From Lachnospiraceae bacterium (GTDB lineage Bacteria; Bacillota; Clostridia; Lachnospirales; Lachnospiraceae): a stretch of DNA of 5,874 bases. The position numbers and the translations under genes are program-made. Each line of letters begins with the position of its first letter. Positions within the stretch are counted from its first letter, which is position 1. The notes beneath the pieces were generated by a model. That model was not told the DNA's origin and ran no database searches. It saw only the letters and a program-made list of their open reading frames with translations. Positions 5,839 through 5,874 of the stretch are shown here, one piece after another. The stretch covers positions 1 to 5,874 of the forward strand of contig JAAWLS010000159.1 of NCBI GenBank assembly GCA_022798035.1, given 5' to 3'.

Positions 5839-5874
5839 ATGAGGGGAGTATAAATAATTAATAAGGGGTATAAC

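Overview
The window looks like chromosome of a low-to-medium GC, Gram-positive gut anaerobe, most likely a Lachnospiraceae-type Clostridia. The reasons are strong AGGAGG-type ribosome binding sites, tight gene packing, the compact style of the histidine kinase and BcrA-like transporter, and a degenerate cNMP-domain protein of a kind I associate with that group. This placement is an inference from style, not from a marker gene.

Layout. Positions 1-2202 (+ strand) hold the 3' part of a large gene that begins before the window. Its product starts inside a Crp-type cyclic-nucleotide-binding fold and continues into about 640 residues that I cannot assign to a known family. A near-perfect inverted repeat at 2202-2268 separates it from everything to the right and can end transcription from both sides. 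The rest of the genes are on the - strand and read right to left: an OmpR-family response regulator (5027-5707), an ABC ATPase of the BcrA/lantibiotic-immunity type (4006-4932), its six-helix ABC-2 permease (3236-4012), and a small one-helix sensor histidine kinase (2283-3224). The last three genes are packed with a 7-base overlap and an 11-base gap. The 97 bases between regulator and ATPase genes hold a control region.

How the genes work together. This is a self-contained sensing and export module: kinase and regulator form a two-component system, and ATPase and permease form an exporter probably used against a membrane-active peptide or antibiotic. The most informative non-coding signal is three back-to-back 11-base repeats at 4994-5026, directly after the regulator's stop codon. 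They overlap a plausible -35 element for the ATPase-permease-kinase transcript. That is the geometry expected for tandem binding of an OmpR-type regulator, so the regulator probably switches on the transporter and, because the kinase is the last gene of the same transcript, its own kinase too.

Other points of interest are the kinase's lack of any outside sensor domain and its degenerate G1 box, an A7 run at the end of the permease gene that would join permease to kinase after a -1 slip, the loss of the usual cAMP-contact residues in the cNMP-domain protein, and a hairpin at 5804-5838 that is a 15-pair stem only in the - strand RNA. No mobile element, CRISPR array, tRNA or rRNA was seen.
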